A model generated the notes under the pieces. That model had not been told where the DNA came from. It did no database searches and was given only the letters and a program-made list of their open reading frames with translations. Below, in pieces: positions 62,403 through 64,000 of a DNA stretch of 64,000 bases. The translations under genes were made by a program, and so were the position numbers. Each line of letters opens with the position of its first letter. Position 1 is the stretch's first letter. The DNA comes from Chrysogorgia sp. JL179-B06 (taxonomy: Eukaryota; Cnidaria; Anthozoa; Scleralcyonacea; Chrysogorgiidae): NCBI GenBank assembly GCA_035772405.1, contig JAYKKM010000377.1, positions 365,001 through 429,000 on the forward strand, written 5' to 3'.

Positions 62403-63090
62403 ATGAGTCAGAAAAAAATCATCCATTATAATGAACGTTTTTATCTTACGAATCCAAGAAAATTCGGGACAATTGCGTTAAAATCAGCAAATAATATATA
62501 TGAGTTTCAAGAAGTGTCTTGGAAACACGGTGTAATACCCGCGAGTTTTCTTAAAGGTTTATTTAAATTTAAAACAAATATTCGTGCTCCAGGTCCAAAT
62601 ACTGATTTTTCATTGACATTTAGTAACAATAGAAAATTTCGAACAGATAAACAGATTTATCTTACAGGAGAATTAGAAGCAAGAAAAAAAGATTGGTTAT
62701 AAACGAAAAATAATTCATAGTATTGATGTAAAACTTAAAAATAATATTCGTGATTCATATAACGGGGCGTTAGGATGGAGTATTGTTCAAGTTAAAAAAG
62801 AGATATTCGAAACAGGGTGATCTTGGCTCATATATTGCAAAACCTAATAAACCCTATTTTTAGCTCTAATCAATTGTTTATTGATCCCGAGCAAAATTTC
62901 TTTAACGGTGATAAACGTTTTTGTAGATTTAGCTTATAATTTACCTGCTGACGAAGATTTTATATTGATTCAAAACATTAAATTTATAGATGAAAATTTT
63001 TTGTGGAAATATGGTCTTAAAATTGCCGAGGCAGATAAACCATATAATGAATACGAAATTTCTATTGTTTATTCCGATGGATATACGTAG
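62403..63090 (+). pseudogene. Unknown protein gene with several frameshifts
   Basis: An ATG at 62403 opens 99 codons (NERFYLTNPRKFGTIALKS, ASFLKGLFKFKTNI). Open stretches then continue in shifted frames: about 62698-62820, 62815-62863, 62860-62938, and 62920 to a stop at 63090 (DEDFILIQNIKFIDENFLW). The later parts have no own ATG. Alternating beta-type patterns suggest one beta-rich, perhaps structural, protein. At least three single-base breaks mean decay or uncorrected homopolymer errors. No family recognised. Confidence 0.6.
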
Positions 63091-63136
63091 ATAGGGGTAT
63101 ATATAAAGATCGTTTTATCAAAGGGGATCACGTGTC

Positions 63137-63517
63137 ATGGAGTTTCAGCGCGTACAAAATCAAGAGGGATATAAGATTTATCATGATTTAACACAATATA
63201 GTTATGTGGAATCCGTTTTTTTTTGGTATTTAGTAGGAAGTATGGAAATTGAAAAATCAAGATATCATCTACTAATATCTATTGCTGATTATGAAGCATA
63301 TGTACGGTATAAATTTATACTGGAAGTAGAATGTTCAAAAAATCCCAAAATGTATATTGTACATCAAGAGGAACACGACATTCCAGAAGAATGTTATGAA
63401 TTTCTTCGTAAAATATGTGAAGCATGGAATGGCGTATCCCCACGTATCAACGATAAAAGAATTGGAGAATATTTAAAGATACTAGATTATGATAGAAAAC
63501 ATTGTTTTAGTTTATGA
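63137..63517 (+). CDS. Unknown protein, possibly frameshifted at its 3' end
   Basis: 126 aa (MEFQRVQNQEGYKIYHDL...). After its stop, another frame stays open to 63653. That frame ends in a cysteine-rich motif (YTCKKCKGECECN), without ATG, so the gene may once have been longer with a C-terminal metal site. No family recognised. Confidence 0.55.
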   Translation: MEFQRVQNQEGYKIYHDLTQYSYVESVFFWYLVGSMEIEKSRYHLLISIADYEAYVRYKFILEVECSKNPKMYIVHQEEHDIPEECYEFLRKICEAWNGVSPRINDKRIGEYLKILDYDRKHCFSL

Positions 63518-63753
63518 GTGTTTTAGGAGTATTATAGCATTATATTATGATTTTTTGGTTTATAATAAAACTATAAAATACACTTGTAAAAAATGTAAAG
63601 GGGAATGCGAATGTAATGTGGATTACCCTAATTTTCATCAGTGTAAATTTTAATGAAAATAAGAGCTTATAATGTAGAAAAATATTCAATGGACAATGAC
63701 CTCTTATGTCACGAAATAAGACACTGAATGTATGTTTTTTATTTAAAAAAAAA

Positions 63754-64000
63754 TTAATACATTAAAAACTTTTCAACATGGTTTCTGGGTTTATGATATA
63801 CAAGTCCTCCTTTTTGAAATTGTCTTTTGATTTTTTTCTTTCCTAGTTTTGCAATAATTTTTACTACATTAGCTTTTTTTTTAAGCTCTTTTTTAAAATC
63901 GTTTATAAAAAGTTTGCCGTATTTATTGACTGTTTTATTTCCTCCACGTTGCCTTTTTTTCCCTTTAAAAATCCCCCCACGTTGCCTTTTTTTCCCCTTA
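63754..64000 (-). CDS. Very basic protein, partial (5' part beyond window)
   Basis: 81 codons are open on the minus strand from the window edge to a stop at 63754. The reading starts with two near-identical units, GKKRQRGGIFK and GKKRQRGGNKT, then a Lys-rich segment (ELKKKANVVKIIAKLGKKK), and ends YHKPRNHVEKFLMY. Such composition fits a DNA-condensing core protein. The GG pairs (QRGG, QKGG) recall adenain-type cleavage sites. It could also be a nucleolar-type host protein. Confidence 0.55.
   Translation of the reverse strand, partial: KGKKRQRGGIFKGKKRQRGGNKTVNKYGKLFINDFKKELKKKANVVKIIAKLGKKKIKRQFQKGGLVYHKPRNHVEKFLMY

Overview
The window is eukaryotic, most likely from an invertebrate animal genome. 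The evidence is Penelope-like retroelements (PLEs) with GIY-YIG endonucleases, very long (TA)n arrays, GT-AG introns in a small gene near 55 kb, TATA-box promoters, and a complete Polinton/Maverick element. I cannot name the species.

1-51,957: a head-to-tail tandem array of about 8.7-9.2 kb units. A shared junction motif (taaggaccaactcc) marks unit starts at 5213, 32251, 41008 and 50183. Each full unit carries an intronless FAD-dependent amine/sarcosine-oxidase-like gene (484 aa; intact at 35332 and 44087, frameshifted at 8267), a MITE-like inverted repeat, and a cluster of PLE fragments, (TA)n arrays and hammerhead-ribozyme motifs. The PLE clusters hold several families. In the families with an identifiable GIY-YIG reading frame, a CUGANGA...GAAAC hammerhead core lies just 3' of that frame, and the stems covary between families. 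A 214-bp piece of the oxidase gene has been captured between inverted repeats and copied to four places.

12,567-30,914: an 18,348-bp Polinton sits inside a PLE of unit 1. It has a perfect 6-bp target duplication (cgaagt) and 573-bp terminal inverted repeats (TIRs). The outermost 169 bp of each TIR is itself a palindrome. The matching sites in units 0 and 2 are empty, so it inserted after the array formed. It encodes protein-primed DNA polymerase B, a zinc-ribbon protein, four small membrane or acylated proteins, a U1-type zinc-finger protein, thymidine kinase, a BRO-N/VRR-NUC nuclease, a fibre-like protein, a large unknown protein with a membrane tail, a penton-like minor capsid protein, a chromodomain integrase, a duplicated membrane protein (second copy frameshifted), a double-jelly-roll major capsid protein and a packaging ATPase. 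I found no Ulp1/adenain-like protease. The set describes a virus-like transposon that could in principle build a capsid.

46-53 kb: further PLE copies of at least three families (46.1-48.3, 48.6-50.1, 52.4-53.0 kb). Unit 4 is cut short at 51,957 by an A-rich-tailed retroelement end.

53.1-64 kb: different, AT-rich sequence. It has a 330-bp foldback, then a compact gene-dense stretch on both strands with CCAAT and TATA promoters, overlapping ORFs and tandemly duplicated gene pairs. It includes a spliced acidic protein gene with duplicated exons, a 71-aa protein whose N-terminus resembles the histone H3 tail, a DEDD-exonuclease-like protein, a frameshift-ridden gene, and a very basic repeat-bearing protein running off the edge. 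I read this as part of a second endogenous DNA virus or large DNA transposon that I cannot assign.
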